Notes: a model not told the origin generated them from the letters alone. Numbered from the stretch's first letter, positions 1-11,884 are shown. The stretch is DNA of 64,000 nucleotides from Hyaloperonospora brassicae (GCA_947650285.1 CANTFL010001005.1:1-64000), one strand, 5' to 3'. Numbers and translations are program-made.

Positions 1-221
1 GCAAGACGCGCGCAATGAGTGGTGACGAGACGTCACCATACATGCAGTTATATTAGTATAATTGAATTAAGTCAAACGAAGAGACAGTAGTTTAAAGACT
101 TAATTTATTAATATAACAGTTCTACTTTTACCCTACCTACGCTTCCTCGCTCGCCACGTGTACGTCCGTCGGGGCACCCAAATCCCTTGCGTTAAGTTAC
201 GCAAGGGTGTGCCCCGTTACA
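1..221 (+). repeat. 3' part of a Gypsy-type LTR, cut by the window start
   Basis: The segment ends in GTGCCCCGTTACA, like the 3' ends of the LTRs at 58886-59375 and (inverted) 61172-61612. It carries the block GACGCGCGCAATG found in every LTR of this superfamily in the window, followed by the same AACAGTTCTACTTTT stretch as the 58886 copy. Its orientation is plus. The base run after it (CCTGTTATCGGACC) weakly resembles a primer binding site, so this could be the 5' LTR of a plus-strand element or a solo LTR; the left half is missing. Confidence 0.7.
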
Positions 222-1201
222 CGGACCTGTTATCGGACCGCGACCGATTCGCTGGATATTTATCATAGCGTTCAACTAATCTCGCTTGTTACCCGGAACA
301 GGCTCACGATTTAGCCCCTGCCTTCCTCACAAAGTCGCATTCGATATGTTAAGGACCGACCAGCTCTTCGGAATGCATGACGCGAAGTTTGCCACAACTG
401 ACTTCCCGCCAAGTCGGTGCTCACCACCGCCGCTCATCGCAGTCAGACTGGACAACGGTCAGTACGTCGACATTGAGAAACGAAGCATGGTATCGGGCGT
501 CGTTGGTTGAGATGATCAGACAGTCGATTACAACCGTAGACAATCGGTTATCGAGTTGTCAGCATGGAATCAGGCCTTACGTCTACCATGAACACATCGT
601 TATTCCTTCAACCGGTCCATTCTCCTGGCTCAAACAAAGGGCTTCACGAGCGGAGGCCACTCGCATAGGGCACGGGGACCGGCAATCAAGCCCGGGTGCA
701 CATAGGAAAAAGGGCGCTCAAAGGTGAGGCTGAGCACCACTCGAGCTGTCCCAGTCGAGCCAACTTGACTTGACCCTGGCATAAACTTCCGAGCCTCTAT
801 TCCCACGGTCAGCTTCACGTTCGTAGTATTTTCACTCCGTGGGACCCGAAATCGCGCTCGGCGCACGAAGCGGCATACGGGAGGCGGAGGTGGAAGTGTA
901 GGTACTTGCTTGCGCTCTGGGGGAGGCAGGTCGAGCCGTGTCGACGAGGCCCTCACCATGGGGTACCGGCGGGTTGCTTCCCTTTCGGGTCGCACGCTGC
1001 GTAGCCTCCCGTAGCACGCGCAGCGGAGAAGAGGCCTCCCCCTTTAACCTTGGCCCCACAAAGGAGGGACTTCCCGTCCAAGGTCAGAGGACCAGATCAC
1101 TGGCTTGTAGGAGGTCCTCGTCTCGCTCCGTTGTTGCTTAAAGAGGGTAAATCGAAAATAACCTAGGTGCTCGCCTAATAAAACTGTATTGCGGTATAGG
1201 T
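222..1201. other. Unassigned, partly GC-rich stretch
   Basis: I see no recognisable gene. Several overlapping short open frames on both strands between 630 and 1141 have low-complexity Arg/Ser/Pro composition and no motif. The position after an LTR makes a decayed retrotransposon leader or gag region possible, but no zinc knuckle or protease motif is visible. Confidence 0.3.
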
Positions 1202-1319
1202 ATCCATTAGCCTCTTTTCACATACCAAAAAGAGTTAAGATATACTACTTTCTGTTAAACTTCAATAGAAACGTTTCTAAGATTAGTAGGACACTCCGCT
1301 TTCTAAACGGACTGCAGTC
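1202..1319 (+). repeat. Left inverted repeat (TIR-like), partner at 13031-13150
   Basis: Read against the reverse complement of 13031-13150, this segment aligns over about 118 bp at roughly 80 percent identity by eye. It starts at ATCCATTAGCC and ends at ACGGACTGCAGT in both copies, and the centre shares ACTTCAATAGAAACG. The two copies face each other and enclose a MULE transposase relic plus the nested E1 retroelement, as expected for terminal inverted repeats of a Mutator-like transposon. I could not find a clean 9-bp target duplication. Confidence 0.55.
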
Positions 1320-1538
1320 TTCAGTTGCGAGGCGACGGCTCTTGCTACGGCGCAGGTGGTAGACAAGGGCGTGACGGAAAAGTCTGCAGCGGTTGGAAAA
1401 GCAGCGGCACCGGACGAAACAGTGTCTGCAGAGGCGTGTTGGCTGCGTCGTCGCGTTACGGAGCAAAAGGTAAGATGGCGGCGGTATGTATAAGTGCGCG
1501 AGTCGCGATAGCGGCACTTGTAACGCATTAGACGGGAT

Positions 1539-2754
1539 TTACGCGTCTTTGGCTTGGACAGGATCAATCATCGCACGTGAGGGACACTGAAGCCGGTTGT
1601 GGCCGATTTTAAGGCAATGGGTGCAAGTGTTGCAAGCGGGCTGCCTCTCCACTAGATCGAAACCCAACGGATGGCGCGTCGTGGATCTCTGGTGAGACCG
1701 CTTTCGAGAATTTGTTACCTTGATGCGGAAGGAGGGAAGGATAACGAAAAATCTAGGGGTCGAAAGTGTTGTCTTTTCTGTCGATATCCAATCGCCATTG
1801 TTCAACGAATTCACTTACTACAATGGGTTGTATTGTGTCTATGTGGCAGAAGATTACGTGTGCACATGGATTCCCCAGGGCGCTTGATTATTAGCCAGTC
1901 CACGTCTTAAGGGTTCTCACGATCAAGGTCGAGCATATTATGTTTTTCTAGGAGCACCAGCGCGTATCGCGATATCTTGCGATAGAGTTCCGCTTGCGCT
2001 GTTAAGCCATTTCTTGTTTGTGTGAAGTGCACCCTCAACTCGTAAGGTGACTGTGTGTCCAAAATGTTGGAATCAGTCGATGCTGAATGAAGCTAATGGT
2101 GTCGAAGAGGGAACTTGTTCTTACCGAGGTATGCAATTGTTCTATCTTCCTGTATAATTAATTAAACACCAAATACATACTAATTTTAAAATATAACTAT
2201 CGACCAAACATATTATAACTTCGTGCGATAAAGAACTTACTGCAATAGTTGGGAGCTGTTGCTAAAGCTGCATAAACAGACCTTCTGTAGACGCATGAAC
2301 AAAGCATTTCAGCGTTTCATGAAATCTATCCAACCATCTTCACCGGCATTCGAAAAATTTCTTCGACAACGGGTAATAATATTGCTCGCAATATGGACCC
2401 GACAGATTATGAAAAATGCGCGTAGCCATTTCTCAGTAATAGCCATAATGAGGCCAAAGTCGCAATCGACGACGTGAATATTTGGAGCCTGAGGAAGAAT
2501 CATGTCGATCTCGTTAAGCATCCATACGTAGTCGATAAATGCTTCTCCATTCATGAATTCACTTGCAGCAGTAAAAGTCTGGTTTGTACACGTAAACCCA
2601 ACCGCGCGTAGTAGTGGGAGGCCGTAAGCATACGTCTTGTAAGTGCAATCAATGACAACAACCTTGTTATATAGGCGGATGAATTCCACTGGATTTTTTG
2701 ATTGCTAAAAGAGATGCTGGAAGTGCTTGGCTTCGTCCACCGCGACCGTAGCAT
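1539..2754 (-). pseudogene. MULE (Mutator-like) transposase relic
   Basis: Two transposase pieces lie on the minus strand. At 2309-2689 the translation has the MULE core: VVVIDCTYKTYAYGLPLL, then VGFTCTNQTF, a DYVW box, and an HVVDCD-like second acidic site near CRVHIASNI. At 1539-1814 there is a C-terminal CCHC knuckle (CTHCLKIGHNRLQC), typical of the tail of MULE/FAR1-type transposases. Between them the frame is broken by stops and no complete ORF remains, so it is non-autonomous today. The inverted repeats at 1202 and 13031 may be its termini. Recognition of the family is good; the exact limits are uncertain. Confidence 0.7.
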
Positions 2755-3940
2755 GAATCCCTTGATTATTTAAGGTACTCCACCAACGCCTACGTGTGAG
2801 TCTTACCGCTCAGGGCCTTCAAGTTTGCCTTTTTAACGATATTATGTACATAATTTGCTTTTATCAAGACGTTCATCCGATTGAAATGGTTAACTATAAC
2901 TTAGCGAAGGATCTAAAAAGGAAATAAAAATGTATATAAGTTGCTTTATAAGAGTTATATATGCACACCTCCAAAGAAAATACTGAGCGTTAAATAAAAA
3001 ATAGTTGCTTTAAGAGTGTCGTATGCACACTACTTACCGGTGGAGTATCTCCATCTTTATGTATCTATATTACCTTGGCGTCGACATCTTTCTCTTCTTT
3101 CGTTGCACGACGAGCCGCAGGAAGTGCCGAGATCATGGTTTTATCAATACATCCGGTATGGCCATTGTAGCATTCATTCACAGAAAGCGTCGACCAGGCG
3201 GTTTATTCTGGAGCGTGTTTGTCATATGAGATCGCAATCTCATACAAACATCCGACCATTTTAGTTGAACGATCTTGCAATGCCATAGGTCGATAGTGTG
3301 ATCGCTTGTAGTGTTTTACCTATGAACAGCACGAAAACCGGCGCTTGGTGCCAACTCTATTGCTGCGGTAGATGCTGAAGGCAAATCCTTGGCGTACGGA
3401 GTGCTGTTTGACGGCCGCTACAGGCTCCTTCTGGATGCCGAAGGGCCCGGTCGATGTTTGCTCTTACATCTCCATGACAAGGCCTCTTCGTCTTTGGCAA
3501 AAAAAATAATATGTACATAAGCAGAAGCTGCTGCATCAGTGGAAGGAGATGATAATCTCATCTAAATGATCGGAATAATGAATGATTATTTAAAGAGTAA
3601 AATCGATTGCCAGGCAGCTTACGGAAATGCGTTTATATATCTAACAAGGCTAACGGGTAGCAGGTATAAGTCTAGTTTGTAATTGAATTATTTCGTTATT
3701 TCTTCCCTGCCTTTGTTTAATTATCCTCCACTCTTTCAAAATAAATCCTCTGATTGGTCAAAAGGCTAATTAAAATATAATTTATTGAACACTTTCAGAA
3801 CAACCAACCTGTGTATAGCTGACTTGCTTGAAATGTTTAGGGCTGCTATTAAAATCTCTCATATCTGAAATACATTCTTTACACGTCCATTAGTTGCTAA
3901 TCTGAACTATTGACGATCTCCTTAGCATCACGTCGGCAAG
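2755..3940. other. Gene-free stretch, possible MULE N-terminal remnants
   Basis: Short frames only. The minus strand of 3050-3480 is moderately GC-rich and could be the decayed N-terminal half of the MULE transposase, but no zinc-finger or FLYWCH-type motif could be read. 3500-3940 is AT-rich with nothing recognisable. Confidence 0.25.
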
Positions 3941-3949
3941 ATCATGTAT

Positions 3950-4810
3950 CCTCGGCACCATCTATTGGCGTCAATTAAAAGTAATCCAACGACGACTTTG
4001 CGCCTAAGATACTTAGTGCGAGCAGAAATCAGACCAACCCACGCCACTTGGAGTCAATGGTGTGGTCGTTCATGCTCTATCGAATCCAAAATGCACACGC
4101 GGCGCTAGAAAGCCGTGTAACACAAAACTTATAAGCAGCCGCACAGATTACCAACCTGCTTGTACTCTCTCAAGAGGAAAAGTACCAAGTGAATCCATGT
4201 TGAAACACCACAATAAACGCCGATGGCAAATAGGACGGCTAGGGCCAGCGTGAACTCAAGTATACCGATGCCGTACACTGCAGTATCGTTAACAACATAG
4301 ATCATTTCGCTCACTAATCGGTGGTGTGTATTCCACACAGCATCGCAAGTACCTGGTGTATTTCGCCAGTAAAAGACGCAAGCAACGCCGGGTTGATCTC
4401 ATACACTGTGAGTCGCATCATGTGTTTTTATAAACCTCTCCGTGTGGCCTTCGTTTTGCTTAATCATGAGAAGCTTAGACATCCGAGTCAATCGACGGCT
4501 TCATATCCACCTTTATTAACATAGACCCAATCTTGGTGGGCATGATCGCTCCAAGCACCCTGCAATAATCGCCACAACATAATTTCATCAGCAGTCAGTT
4601 CTCGTACCTCATCATTTCTTACGCATATTCACGTACTTGGACAGTACCGGTAGTAAAAACTTGGCAGTAAAAACTTGGCACCAGCCAAAACGTTACCAAA
4701 CTCCCAGAACGCGACACCAGCGTAGGTCTGCCCAACATCAGCAACAACCAAAAAAAGGAAAATACCAGCTATGGCAATGAACACAACAAAATGTGGTTTA
4801 GTCTGTTGGT
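3950..4810 (-). pseudogene. Possible multi-pass membrane protein remnant
   Basis: Minus-strand translations contain long hydrophobic stretches: one around 4720-4800 (FIAIAGIFLFLVVADVG, followed by a Phe/Trp-rich run) and one at 4129-4338 (LEFTLALAVLFAIGVY, then a second hydrophobic run), separated by stops and frame changes. This looks like a decayed membrane protein gene whose upstream part was cut off by the E1 insertion at 4816. A minus-strand 140-residue open frame at 12602-13024 on the other side of E1 might belong to the same locus. The family is not recognised, and a non-coding origin cannot be excluded. Confidence 0.25.
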
Positions 4811-4815
4811 CACTC
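4811..4815. other. Target-site duplication of E1, left copy (CACTC)
   Basis: CACTC directly precedes the 5' LTR (TGTCACGG...). The same five bases directly follow the 3' LTR at 12472-12476. A 5-bp duplication is normal for Ty3/Gypsy integration. Confidence 0.85.
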
Positions 4816-5292
4816 TGTCACGGTGTTACACGTCGACTGGTAGTCGACAATAGGTGTGGTGCACACAAGAGATGGGGATCCATTTAAGTGATATTAGAAC
4901 ACAGTTTTAACTGTTGAAGACTGTTGTCTATCAACCATTGATTACGAGACTTTTTGAGAGGTTTTATTTAAGACATTAGCGAATCGGTTAATTACGTTGT
5001 TATAAGGTATTCTTTAGGTTAAAAGAAGATATAAATTTCGGTTCCCCTTTTGATCAACATAAGACACGTGCCTTACGAGGCGTCTTTGATCGGTAGAAGC
5101 TAGCAATACCTGTGAAGCTAGCTGCTCCTGAGCAATCTGTGCTGTGATTCTTTTGAATCGTTTGGTCCCCCTGGAACAGGAACCGTAAGCGATCTGAGCT
5201 TGTTGACTGTCTGAGTCGGGTCCTTTGAGCCAAAGTTGCTCCTTGAGCGCTAAGTCTTCCTCTGACTTAAGGAGTTGTGGAGCTCCGCTACA
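4816..5292 (+). repeat. E1 5' LTR
   Basis: 477 bp, beginning TGTCACGGTGTTACACG and ending GCTCCGCTACA. It matches 11994-12471 nearly base for base. A minus-strand open frame crosses it (stop at 5014), discussed in the findings. Confidence 0.92.
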
Positions 5293-5294
5293 CT

Positions 5295-5312
5295 TGGTAG
5301 CACTTGTAGTCA
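5295..5312 (+). promoter_or_regulatory. E1 primer binding site
   Basis: TTGGTAGCACTTGTAG follows the 5' LTR by one or two bases and starts with TGG, complementary to a tRNA CCA end. E2 has the related TGATATCACTTTGTAG at the same place on its own strand, supporting the assignment. The priming tRNA was not identified. Confidence 0.55.
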
Positions 5313-5345
5313 ATCTACGCTTGAGTCGGTAAGGACTGATCCTCT

Positions 5346-6627
5346 GTGAGGATGAAGCAATCCACACCCCTCTCTGAGGACCAAAAGGTCGCGCTTGATA
5401 AGCTGACCGAGGCCGTAGGCCCAGAGTATGTGGAGTTCCTAGCTGCACAAGGTCCTGATGTGATAAAATCCCGAGTCGAGACTTTCATGCAGTATGAAAC
5501 GGTTCTGTTAGTACAGGTTCAAAACCAAGTAGCGTCGGCTATGCCGACACGATACGTGGCAATGCCACCAGAAGAGGATAAGCCTAGTCACCTTCGGGTG
5601 GACGGTAAACTTTACTCCGGGAAGGAGGGGGAAACCTCACCCTCTGGATCCGTGAGATTGAGATGGCCATGATCTCTGGACCTATCTCACTTAAGTACCA
5701 GCGGACTAGCTGGATATCTCCAAGCTCGATGGAAGAGCTAGAGAGTGGTCTCTGACGTGTGGCACGTCGATCTACTTGGCGTTTCCCACATGGAATTCTC
5801 TTAAGTTAGATCTTTTGCGAGTTTTCTCGCCGCCTAACCAGGTTTATCGCGTGAGCACACGCTTCTTGTATACCCGTCAGGGTAAGAATGAGTTAATGGA
5901 CTATATCCAAGAGTTGAGAACTCTGATGGCTGTTATGCAGTATGACCCTATCTCTGCGACAGTCTATGTGACTTGCTTCATGAAAGGTCTTCGCAATGAC
6001 GTTGCCACGACCCAGATCTTTCGGGTACATCCCTCTACTTTTGAAGAGGCGGTGTGCATTGCTCTGAATGCTGAGCACAACTTCAAGTCGGCCAGACTTG
6101 GTTGGAATGGGTACAACCCAAGCTTTGCGAGGGCAACCTCTGCGAGCACCTCGGCTTACTGTAAGCCAGAACCGACGGATCTCAGCCATGATGAAGATGA
6201 AGGTGAAGCGGAGCTTCATGTTGCAGATCAACGACAGGAAGTGAGACGCTGTTATATGTGCGAAGCATCAAACACTTGCGTACCACTTGTACTTTGCGTA
6301 AGCAACGACACAACACGACACGACGGTTTCGACTCCTATGATTCGAAACCCCAGCCTCAACCAGAGACCTGGTATGGTACGGGTAAACGTCGATACCCAG
6401 TAGGCGCGAGGTGCCCTACTGGTGTAGAACTGGGTTCTGTCACTTCTCTACGAGATAGAGTGAAACAGGGCTTAGCCTCACCGAGCTATGTGCCCACCAG
6501 CACAGAGAGTGGATACAAGCCTGGTAGGTTAGTCGCCGAGGCGAAGGTTAAAGGCTTTGAGAAGCATTGGTCGATCCTAATCGACTCCGGAGCATCATGC
6601 AATTATGTTCGACGTCGTTCCCTTTAG
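5346..6627 (+). pseudogene. E1 gag and start of aspartic protease
   Basis: Two open segments (5346-5672 and 5776-6627) separated by a frameshift and a stop. The second has the Ty3/Gypsy capsid pattern (FLYTRQGKNELMDYIQELRT, then FRVHPSTFEEAVCIALNAE). After it comes a cysteine cluster where the CCHC knuckle should be, but the spacing is disturbed (CYMC then no proper H/C pair). The segment ends with the protease active site LIDSGASCNYV and a stop at 6627. Gag builds the particle and the protease processes the polyprotein; neither can be made intact from this copy. Confidence 0.85.
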
Positions 6628-7940
6628 GGAAGTCAGCGATACGCTGAAGCGCTCAAAGCACATGAAGGTGATTTGATCACCGTTCGTTTAGCGACTGGTA
6701 GTCGCGTCACGGTGCCTAAATTCCGTTGAACTTAGGTGTAAAGTTTTCGGACTTTGACAGCGTTGAACGCTGTCTTGTCCTCGATTTGGATTCGAGATAT
6801 GATCTCATCCTGCCTGGGTATGGCTTGGCTTGAACGCCATGAGCCATGGATTGATTGGAGGTCTAAGACCTTAGGCGCCACGCGCAATGTTCCTAGCGAA
6901 GCTTTGGAGAGTCATGAACCCACCTTTGCTAGGCAACAAAAGCGCTATTGGCGAGAGCCATTGACGGAAGATGCCAATGTGCTGGACATTGGTATGTCAG
7001 AGTTAATTAGCTCCAATGTCAATGACATCAATATTGATCGGAGCTCTTTCACCGTCTGTGAAGGGAGTTATACTCCGTTGAGTGATATCGTTGTGATACT
7101 GAGTCACTGCATGCTGCAGGCATGGTTGGACTAGGGCCGAGACATTAAGATTGTAATTCCTCTGATGTTAGTGGGGTTGCACGTGAAATTCAACCGAGTG
7201 AGGGCGGCCGAGGTGGCACCCCACTGAATGTCGGTAATGACATTGATGGCGAGAAGCCAGAGTGTTCAGGGCTAGGCCCGGATGCTGTACGTGGGGTGGC
7301 AAGTGTAAATCCACTGGGTGAAGAGTTCGAGTTACGTGACACTTCACCAGATGTCGTTCAAGACATAAACTCTCGTATAGAGTGTGCTAAGATGAATAGC
7401 AACCACGGGTACTCTCCTGTCCCGGCCTCTAGGAGGCGTAAGGTTTCTTTGAGGAAACAATCTCAGCGTTGGGTGGCAACTGTTGAGCGCCCCACGTCTA
7501 AGAAGTCACGAAGTGATAATAGTAATAATACACTAAATACACTTGTCAATGGATTGACTGGCCAGATTGATGGCAACATTAGTCTTGAGACCCTTCCATC
7601 CTTGGATACTCTCTTTGACCCAGATGAAATGTCTGACGGCGAATTCAGCGAAGCCTTACGGGCAGGAGAATTACCCGAGTTAGTGGTCATTCGGCCGGAT
7701 ATTGAGTTGAACTCATCCTCGTTATTGAACGAGTCTGTTTGTGAGGACACAAAGGCGGCATTGGATGCCCGTAGTGGATCGTCGATCCTTAAGGATCCTC
7801 TCGATCCGCTCTATCCTTTGGTAAGGGAGTTTCAGGACGTGGTGTGTCACAACCCACCGTCCGTCTTGCCACCCGATAGAGGTGTACGTCATGAAATTGA
7901 CTTGCTTCCTGGATCTAAATACTGCGTAACACGGCAGTGA
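6628..7940 (+). pseudogene. E1 protease remainder and PR-RT linker
   Basis: After the stop at 6627 protease homology continues in other frames (VRLATGSRVTVPK near 6690). At 6754-7134 comes the C-terminal protease signature DMISSCLGMAWLERHEPWID. A long, poorly conserved Ser/Asp-rich linker follows (7296-7940), ending in the start of reverse transcriptase (VRHEIDLLPGSKYCVTRQ). Stops at 7134 and 7940 and several shifts separate the pieces. Confidence 0.8.
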
Positions 7941-9389
7941 CCTTTACCAAAGGAACATTGTGACGTAATTGAAGACTTCTTTCGTGCAAAGCACGCGGCA
8001 GAAATGGTACTGAGAGAAAATCTACCCATTCCACACCGACCTTCTGTGTCAAAAAGCCCAATGGGAATTGGCGCATTGTTCGTGCTTACAATAAGCTTAA
8101 TGCGACCACCATCCCGTCACAGACACAAATTCCGAGGAAGGATGTTCTTCAGAACAATATGGTGGGATGTACAATGATGTACAATGTACAGTGCGCTCGA
8201 CTTGGTCGATGGTTATTACCAGCTGCTCATGCGAGAGAGCGATATTCCGCTGACAGCGGTCAGCACTCCCAATGGTATGCTCTGGGAGTGTCTTGTTATG
8301 CCGCAAGGGTGATCAAATACCCCGGCTACATTCAATCGTCTTGTGACACAGTTGTTCAGACCTCACCGAGGATATGCACAGAAGTACTTTGATGACACCT
8401 TTGTCCATGGTCGTGCTATTAACGGTCGGTCGGATGTGGACAATCACATTGACCATTTACGAGCGGTGCTCGAGTGCATGCGCACGAACAAGCTGTACGC
8501 CAACGCGTCTAAGCGCATCTTTGGTGCAGAAGAGATAATCTTTTTAGGGTGCTTTATCGGTAAGCGAGGCCTTAGAGCGTATCCCACTTAAGTAAAAGCC
8601 ATTGTTGATTGGCTGGTTCCAAAGAACCAAAAGGACTTGCGTAAGTGGCTTGGATTTGCCAATTACTTACACAATTACAGTGCTAATTACGCAGACATGG
8701 CTCGGCCATTATTCAATCTCTTTAAAAAGGATGTGCAATGGTGCTGGACTAGCACCGAGCATGATGCTTTTCAAGCAGTAAAGGAGAGTCTGCTTCATGC
8801 GCCAATCTTGGCTTTGCCTGATCCTGATCGATCTTTCAGTGTCGTCTGTGACGCATCAGACTTTGTCATTGGCAGCGCTCGATTACAGACAGATTCTGAT
8901 GGACGGAAGCGCGTCATTGCGTTTGATTCTCGGTAGCTGAAGGCTGCAGAAAAAAACTATCCTGTTCATGACAAAGAGCTACTTGCAATGAAGTATGCTC
9001 TCGTCAAATTCAGAGTTCATCTTCTTGGCTCTAAGCCGTTTGTGATCTATACATATCATGCGTCACTACGCACTGCGACCCAGTCGCCTCACCTCTCTCA
9101 GAGAATGGCTCGTTGGTTTTCCTTCTTTGCCAAATACAACTTCGAGGTGAAGCATAAGCCGGGCAAGCAGAATGCTTTGGCGGATACGTTGTCACGCAGG
9201 CCTGACTATGAGCTTGCTCATGTTACGACTCTGTCGTCGCCGGTCACGGACCTAATTTGCACGGCTTATGCCAAGGATGAACATTGTGTAGCTCTGCTAC
9301 GTGCTCTAGGGAGCGAGGAGTTCAAGGACTCAGGCATAGAATTGTCGTACCGATTGCGTGCGAGGCTACATCGATATTCCATCGATTAA
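7941..9389 (+). pseudogene. E1 reverse transcriptase and RNase H
   Basis: Broken frames give the RT motifs in order: KKPNGNWRIVRAYNKLNA (about 8055-8105), SALDLVDGYYQL (about 8190-8225), a PATFNRL-type stretch near 8320, and the catalytic box YFDDTFVH at about 8385-8407. RNase H follows at 8800-9200 with VVCDASDF and YPVHDKELLAMKYAL, and the connection ends in KHKPGKQNALADTLSRRPD. The YFDD aspartates are intact, but at least four stops or frameshifts prevent a continuous product. Confidence 0.88.
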
Positions 9390-10601
9390 GGCCAGTCATG
9401 CTATAGCACAGATGTTGCGGGTACCCCTCGCATCGTTGTCCCTCATGATAAGGAGTTGAAGTATCGGATCCTCTATGAGACACATGGTACTGCGTTGAGT
9501 GGCCATCTCGGTCGTGAGAAGAACTACAGCTCAGTTAGCCAATGATATTGGTGGCCCAAACTATACAAATGGGTGAGCACATATGTGCGTACGTGTGAAA
9601 CGTGTCAACGGGTGAAACCATCACCTCACGCGGCCGCGCCGCTGGCTAGTTTGCCTGTACCCAAGGGGTGTTGGGAGTTCATCAGCATGAATTTCCTGTT
9701 CGGATTACCGAAGGATTCGTATGGAAATACGAGTATTGTGGTATTTGTTGACCGTTTGAGCAAGATGGCCAATCTAGCGGCGGTGCCGGATTTTATCGAT
9801 AATGAGGGTACAGCTACGCTGTTTATCGATCGAGTGCTTCGACAACACGGTTTGCCGTTGGCAAATGTCTCTGATAGAGATCCTCGCTTCACTGGGAAGT
9901 TTTTGAAATTCATCTTCAAGGTGCTCGGCACACGTTTGGACATTGCTACAGCGGATCATCCGCAGACTGATGGTCAAACCGAGCGAGTGAATCGCATCAT
10001 CAGTGACATCTTGCGCAGTTTTCGCGCTAAAATGCCTAAGCGTCGGAGTTCGATGCTCCCTGTCGTTGAGTTTGCGTTGAATAACGCCGTGCATGCCTCC
10101 ACCGCCTACACACCGTTCTTCGTGAATGGTCTCACAAACCCTTGAGTTCCGCTAACGCTACCACTACGTGATTCAGGGCTTGGTGGGGGAGAGATGGCCG
10201 ATCAGCTTGCTAATATCATCCCTGCTACTATTCAAAAACAGGTAAGCGAGTTTTTCGCAACGCGATTGAATGTCTTACGACATGTTCGTGACGCATTGGC
10301 TGATAGCCAAGACAAGCAGAAGGTACAAGCCGATGCTAAAGGAAGAGGTTGTATTGAACGTTATGAGGTCGGAGACCAAGTTCTACTCAATAATATTCAC
10401 TTACCTACAAATGTAGTGTCTGCCGTATTCAAGACAAAGTTGCGTCCGCGCTTCATTGGACCATTCACGGTCGTCGCTAAGAAGGGACTTGCGTATAAGC
10501 TCAACCTTCCGCACAAACTGCGCACACACCCTGTGTTCTACGTTGGTTTACTTAAGCCGTATCGGGATCCGTCTCACGTGAACTTGGAGGCGCTTGCATA
10601 G
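9390..10601 (+). pseudogene. E1 integrase (zinc, core and C-terminal parts)
   Basis: An HHCC zinc domain is readable at about 9440-9615 (HGTALSGHLGREKN, then CETCQRVKPSPH), with a stop in between. The core is at 9573-10145. The usual first catalytic Asp (WxxxSMDF in E2) is Asn here (ISMNFLFGLP), the second Asp is present (VSDRDPRFTGKF) and the Glu is present (HPQTDGQTERVNR). The C-terminal part (10194-10601) has the GDQVLL and RTHPVFYVGLLKPY signatures. The D-to-N change alone would disable strand transfer. Confidence 0.88.
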
Positions 10602-11884
10602 CGTAGGTTGGCTTTGCCATCGGCTGTTGCATCCGAATCAGGAGGTCAATCTGAGCCTCCATCCGGGCTTGGTCCATCTCCAATGCCTGGACACGGGCTG
10701 GACCCAGCTCCAATGCCTCAACACGGGCTCGCATCGCGTCAAACGAACTCTGGGTCTTACCAAATGTCTCACGGAGACCACTCAGCTCGAGAAGCACCTT
10801 CTCATACTCCTCCCTCGGTACACCGACCACGACCGACGCCGCTCGATGAGCAAAGGAAACGCCAGTTCCATGTGGAGCGACTCCTGAAACGACGTCGTCG
10901 TCAGGGTCAATACCAGTATCTGGTGAAGTGGCGAGGGTACCCGGAGTCGGAGAACTCGTGGGAGTTTAAGATACCCCTTCGGCAGGATTGCCCATACGCC
11001 GTGGATGTTTAAGAACATCGTGGCAAGGGTCTTCCATCGACTGAGGACGCTTCCCACCAATAATGGTGGGAGGTAGCGGCTTGCTCCGCGCCTTAGGGTC
11101 GGAACCCGTGGCTATCGGCGTAGCCGAAGCGTAGCGCGTACGTTTACGCAACTGGATTCTGGCCTTGAGCTTGGCGTATTCGTACCGAAGCTTCCGACCC
11201 AGGACAAACGTCAGCCACACTGGTACTTGCCCTCAGTAATGGGACACTGCTGAGATGCCGCGTGCGGTATACCCAACGGATGAACTGATTGTGCTCCTCT
11301 TCAGGCACCTCGCCGGCAAAAAACAAGATGGTTACGCCATTAATCGGTCGAAACGAAATATTACGAGCCAAGCCCTCAAGGTGTGGCTTGTATTGACCTT
11401 GGGTGGTCAGGAAAGGTTCGAGATACCTCTCATGTAAGGACTGGAGCAAGGCGATGTCTTCTGGCAACGTAGTCTCTGGGCCAATGGACCATATTGCAAG
11501 GATACGGCCTTCCGTTTGTCGGAGACGTTGCTCCACGTCAGGTGTTAAAAACACGTAACCACTTTGGTTTCGAATAACCGTCTGATTATGAGTGCGACGT
11601 AGAGCACGCTCCTCTAGCTGGATAATTAACTCCTGTTGCTCATCGAGCGGGTTGGTGATGATGCGTTCATTTCCATCTGTTTCATGATGCTGCGCTACTA
11701 GCGCGGTCATTTCACCCCGCTCGGCAAATGGGTTCGGTGCAGTATGGGGCGTTACCGCTTCCACTGGTGAGTCGGAAACTGTCCTTTCTTCATCAAGGAC
11801 GTCGGTATCACTACCATAGTCCTCCTCCACATCAATGCTGAGGTAGGAAGAGAGAGTCGGGAACTCATGGGGTGGCGGTGCCAT
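10552..11884 (-). CDS. E1 antisense ORF, broken by frameshift
   Basis: On the strand opposite to gag-pol, a frame starts at ATG 11884 and stays open to 11144 (about 246 residues). It begins MAPPPHEFPTLSSYLSIDVE and is acidic, then shows no recognised domain. One frameshift near 11220 leads into a basic stretch (RKLRYEYAKLKARIQLRKRT). A third open piece at 10552-10830 is a heptad-rich coiled coil (RARVEALELGPARVQALEMD). It ends at 10552, inside the region antisense to the integrase C terminus, as the E2 and E3 antisense ORFs do. Sequence similarity to those two is not evident outside the coiled-coil character. Function is unknown. Confidence 0.5.
10608..11012 (+). pseudogene. E1 pol linker and chromodomain
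   Basis: A 134-residue open frame directly follows the integrase stop at 10601. Its C-terminal third (10860-10968) is a chromodomain: FHVERLLKRRRRQGQYQYLV, then KWRGYPESENSWE. Chromodomains on Ty3/Gypsy integrases steer insertion toward chromatin marks. The preceding 80 residues are Pro/Gly/Ser-rich, have no motif, and are antisense to a coiled coil. In the family this is the C terminus of pol; here it is separated by a stop. Confidence 0.85.
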
